NCBI GenBank assembly: GCA_020444275.1
Contig: JAHLLG010000001.1
Span: 248,001-312,000 of the forward strand
Direction of reading: 5' to 3'
DNA: 64,000 nucleotides
Source: Bacteroidota bacterium
GTDB taxonomy: Bacteria > Bacteroidota > Bacteroidia > Bacteroidales > UBA12077
Below the pieces are notes generated by a model. That model did not search any database, was not told the DNA's origin, and saw only the letters and a program-made list of their open reading frames with translations. This document shows, piece after piece, positions 60,682 to 64,000 of the stretch. The first letter of the stretch is position 1. Each line of letters starts with the position of its first letter. The position numbers and the translations under genes are program-made.

Positions 60682-62208
60682 ATGAGCGACTTAAAGCGAA
60701 TCAATTCAGCCTTAATTTCGGTTTTTGATAAAGGAAACCTGGAACCGATTATCGAAAAATTAAAAGAGCTAAATGTAAAAATCTATTCAACGGGCGGTAC
60801 AAAGCAGTTTATAGAAAAATTGGGAGTAGATGTAATTGCTGTTGAAGATGTAACAGATTATCCTTCTATTTTAGGTGGAAGAGTAAAAACATTACATCCA
60901 AAAGTTTTTGGCGGAATATTAGCGCGAAGAGATAATAAATCTGATAAGGAGCAACTTAAAGAATATCAGATTCCGGAAATCGACCTGGTTATTGTTGATC
61001 TTTATCCATTCGAAGATACTGTAGCTTCCGGAGCAGAAGAGCAAGATATTATTGAGAAAATTGATATCGGAGGAATTTCATTAATTCGTGCTGCGGCAAA
61101 GAACTTTAAAGATACAGTTATCATTCCATCAAAAGATCAGTACCAGGATATTATTGATTTATTGAATAAAAAAAATGGTGAAACATCTATTGAAGATCGT
61201 AAAAGACTTGCATTGGAAGCGTTTAATGTTTCATCACATTACGATACGGCTATTTTTAATTATTTCAATAACGATATTAATAAGCCGGCATTTAAACAAA
61301 GTTCTGTTGCAGGAAACGAATTAAGATATGGTGAAAATCCACATCAAAAAGGAACGTTCTTTGGCAATTTAGAAGAAGTTTTTGACCAGTTGCACGGGAA
61401 ACAAATCTCGTATAACAACTTGTTGGATATTGAGGCAGCCGTTCAGTTAATTGCAGAATTTGAGGATACGACTTTTGCAATAATGAAACACAATAACGCA
61501 TGTGGAGTGGCCTCCAGAGAAAAATTAGTTGATGCTTGGAACGATGCTTTGGCTGGTGATCCGGTTTCGGCATTTGGTGGGATTTTAATTACCAACCGGG
61601 AAGTGGATATGGCTACAGCCATTGAAATTGATAAAATTTTCTTTGAGGTGATTATTGCACCATCTTATGCTAACGACGCTTTGGGAGTATTAAAGAAAAA
61701 GAAGAATAGAATTATTTTAGTTCAGAAAATGTTTGAGTTTCCAAAAGCTCAGTATAGATCAATGTTGCACGGAACATTAGTACAAGATCGGGATTTGAAA
61801 ACGGAAACTGAAGCAGATTTAAAAACAGCAACTAAAAAACAAGCAACTAAACAAGAAATAGATGATTTGTTGTTTGCAAATAAAATTGTAAAGCATTCAA
61901 AGTCAAATACTATAGTTTTAGCTAAAAATAAGCAGCTTTGTGCAAGCGGAGTTGGACAAACATCCAGGGTTGACGCATTGAAACAGGCCATTACAAAAGC
62001 CGCTGGTTTTAGATTTGATTTGAACGGTGCAGTTATGGCTTCCGATGCATTTTTCCCGTTTTCTGACTCGGTTCAGATTGCTAACGAGGCCGGAATAGCT
62101 TCGGTTATTCAACCAGGAGGATCGGTAAGGGATCAGGAATCAATTGATTATTGTGACCAGCATAATATGGCCATGGTATTTACAGGAACAAGACATTTTA
62201 AACATTAA
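60682..62208 (+). CDS. purH: bifunctional AICAR transformylase/IMP cyclohydrolase
   Basis: ALISVFDKGNLEPIIEKLKELNVKIYSTGGTKQFIEK; GGRVKTLHPKVFGGILARR; LRYGENPHQKGTFFG; GGSVRDQESIDYCDQHNMAMVFTGTRHFKH. Confidence 0.97.
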   Translation: MSDLKRINSALISVFDKGNLEPIIEKLKELNVKIYSTGGTKQFIEKLGVDVIAVEDVTDYPSILGGRVKTLHPKVFGGILARRDNKSDKEQLKEYQIPEIDLVIVDLYPFEDTVASGAEEQDIIEKIDIGGISLIRAAAKNFKDTVIIPSKDQYQDIIDLLNKKNGETSIEDRKRLALEAFNVSSHYDTAIFNYFNNDINKPAFKQSSVAGNELRYGENPHQKGTFFGNLEEVFDQLHGKQISYNNLLDIEAAVQLIAEFEDTTFAIMKHNNACGVASREKLVDAWNDALAGDPVSAFGGILITNREVDMATAIEIDKIFFEVIIAPSYANDALGVLKKKKNRIILVQKMFEFPKAQYRSMLHGTLVQDRDLKTETEADLKTATKKQATKQEIDDLLFANKIVKHSKSNTIVLAKNKQLCASGVGQTSRVDALKQAITKAAGFRFDLNGAVMASDAFFPFSDSVQIANEAGIASVIQPGGSVRDQESIDYCDQHNMAMVFTGTRHFKH

Positions 62209-62236
62209 TATACAATAACTTAATATAACAACGCAA

Positions 62237-63259
62237 ATGGGATTGTTTTCATTTTTCACACAAGAATTGGCAATGGACTTGGGTACAGCCAATACCATAA
62301 TTATTCATAATGACAAGATAGTAGTTGATGAGCCATCAATTGTTGCAGTAGAACAAAGTACTGGAAAATTGGTAGCTATTGGGAAAAAAGCTCGTCAGAT
62401 GCATGGGAAAACGCATGTTAATATACGAACAATACGTCCATTAAAAGATGGTGTAATTGCCGATTTTAATGCAGCTGAACAGATGATTCGTGGAATGATT
62501 AAAATGATTAACAACAAAGCCCAGTTATTTGCACCATCATTAAAACTGGTAGTTTGTATACCTTCAGGTAGTACTGAGGTAGAGATGAGAGCAGTAAGAG
62601 ATTCGTCTGAACATGCGGGTGGAAGAGATGTATATATGATTTATGAACCAATGGCTGCTGCTATTGGAATGGGAATCGATGTCGAAGAACCTAAAGGAAG
62701 TATGGTTGTTGATATTGGAGGTGGTACTACAGAGGTAGCAGTGATTGCGCTTGGAGGTATTGTAAGTAACAAATCTATTCGAATTGCAGGAGATGCCTTT
62801 ACTGCCGATATTCAGGCATACATGCGTCATCAGCACAATATAAAAATTGGAGAACGCACAGCCGAAGAAATAAAGATTAATGTGGGATCTTGTTTAGCTG
62901 AATTAGAAAATCCGCCTGAAGATTATGTAGTGCGTGGTCCAAATTTAATGACTGCAATGCCTGTTGAAATACCTGTTTCATATCAGGAAATTGCACATTG
63001 TTTAGATAAATCCATATCAAAAGTGGAAACAGCAATTTTAGGAGTGTTGGAACAAACGCCTCCTGAGTTATATGCTGATATTGTTAGTGAAGGAATTTAT
63101 CTTGCAGGTGGTGGAGCCTTAATGCGTGGATTGGATAAACGTTTAACGGATAAGATCGGAATACAGTTTCATGTAGCTGAAGATCCTTTACATGCTGTAG
63201 CACGAGGAACAGGAATAGCACTAAAAAATGCGGATAAACTAACTTATTTAATGAGATAA
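62237..63259 (+). CDS. mreB: rod shape-determining protein MreB
   Basis: AMDLGTANTIIIHNDKIVVDEPSIVA; MVVDIGGGTTEVAVIALGGIV. Confidence 0.98.
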   Translation: MGLFSFFTQELAMDLGTANTIIIHNDKIVVDEPSIVAVEQSTGKLVAIGKKARQMHGKTHVNIRTIRPLKDGVIADFNAAEQMIRGMIKMINNKAQLFAPSLKLVVCIPSGSTEVEMRAVRDSSEHAGGRDVYMIYEPMAAAIGMGIDVEEPKGSMVVDIGGGTTEVAVIALGGIVSNKSIRIAGDAFTADIQAYMRHQHNIKIGERTAEEIKINVGSCLAELENPPEDYVVRGPNLMTAMPVEIPVSYQEIAHCLDKSISKVETAILGVLEQTPPELYADIVSEGIYLAGGGALMRGLDKRLTDKIGIQFHVAEDPLHAVARGTGIALKNADKLTYLMR

Positions 63260-63281
63260 TAGCTTATAAGGTGAATAGAAC

Positions 63282-64000
63282 ATGAGAAGTTTACTTAATT
63301 TTTTATTACGAATACATTTTTTGCTTCTATTCATTCTTATTGAGGTTTTTTCAATTACACTATTAGTTAATAATAATAATTTTCATAGAGCACGTTTTGT
63401 AAATTTTACAAGGCAGCTTGCAGGTAACCTATACGATAAAACATCCAGTTTTAAGCAGTACCTTTCATTGGCCGAAGAGAATAAAAGATTGGCTGAGGAG
63501 AATAACAGGTTATTAAATATTATAGAATCTACGTATAAATCTGACGAGATATTTTTTCGTTCGGTGAATGATACTATATATAATCAGAGATATCGCTACA
63601 CTCGTGCCAGGATAATTAATAATTCGATTAATAAAAAACACAATTTTTTAACACTTAACAAAGGGAGCTTACAAGGATTAAGACCAGAAATGGCGGTTGT
63701 TTCCGAGGGAAGTATTGTTGGTGTAATAAAAGGTGTTTCGAAAAACTATGCTACGGTAATTTCTTTGTTGAACCTTGATCTGCGCATTAGTTCAAAGGTT
63801 AAGAAAAACGGGTATTTTGGATCATTAAACTGGACAGGAGAAGATTATCAAACAGCAACTTTACATGAAATTCCGCTGCATGCTGATATTCAATTGGGCG
63901 ATACCATTATAACCAGCGGGTTTTCATCTATTTTCCCTGAAGGAATTATGATTGGATTTATTCAGGATTTTGAAGAAAAAAGTGGTAGTTTCTATGAAAT
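63282..64000 (+). CDS. mreC: rod shape-determining protein MreC (truncated by window end)
   Basis: ATG at 63282: MRSLLNFLLRIHFLLLFILIEVFSITLLVNNNNFHRARFVNFTRQLAGNLYDKTSSFKQYLSLAEENKRLAEENNRLL; follows mreB. Confidence 0.9.
   Translation, partial: MRSLLNFLLRIHFLLLFILIEVFSITLLVNNNNFHRARFVNFTRQLAGNLYDKTSSFKQYLSLAEENKRLAEENNRLLNIIESTYKSDEIFFRSVNDTIYNQRYRYTRARIINNSINKKHNFLTLNKGSLQGLRPEMAVVSEGSIVGVIKGVSKNYATVISLLNLDLRISSKVKKNGYFGSLNWTGEDYQTATLHEIPLHADIQLGDTIITSGFSSIFPEGIMIGFIQDFEEKSGSFYE

Noticed and set aside
1-64000. CRISPR arrays, rRNA operons, prophage structural genes
   Set aside because: No regularly spaced repeats, rRNA sequences or phage structural proteins were recognised; the island carries recombinases but no visible phage morphogenesis genes.

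Overview
This is a Bacteroidetes-type, AT-rich chromosomal window. Bases 1 to about 7,690 look like one end of a mobile genomic island inserted into a comM/yifB (Mg-chelatase-like ATPase) gene. Only the 5' part of comM is visible (7683-8534), and a large serine recombinase abuts the junction. The island cargo includes a compact bacterial ubiquitin-like operon on the minus strand: Multi_ubiq-like Ubl, then an E2-like protein, then a JAMM/JAB-E1 (ThiF) fusion, then a DUF6527-like Zn-ribbon protein, followed by a secreted DRGH (NUC1-type) nuclease. The E2-like protein contains no cysteine, and the E1 has Ser/Thr where the PGxxCLxC cysteines are expected. Divergent from this operon is a sigma factor / small ORF / ImmA-IrrE protease cassette, then a small resolvase with a candidate dyad-rich res site. 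The rest is mostly core genome: gmhA, a CNT nucleoside transporter, a nitrosative-stress locus (hcp, Fe-S partner, Rrf2, YgbA-like, cupins), thyA-folA, tig-clpP-clpX, tRNA-Leu, lptB, tatC, kdsD, recQ, an AmmeMemoRadiSam module with apparent export signals, a copper/metal cluster, rsmA, mgtE, a histidine kinase cluster, purH, mreB and the start of mreC. All family assignments come from reading motifs; no database search was run.
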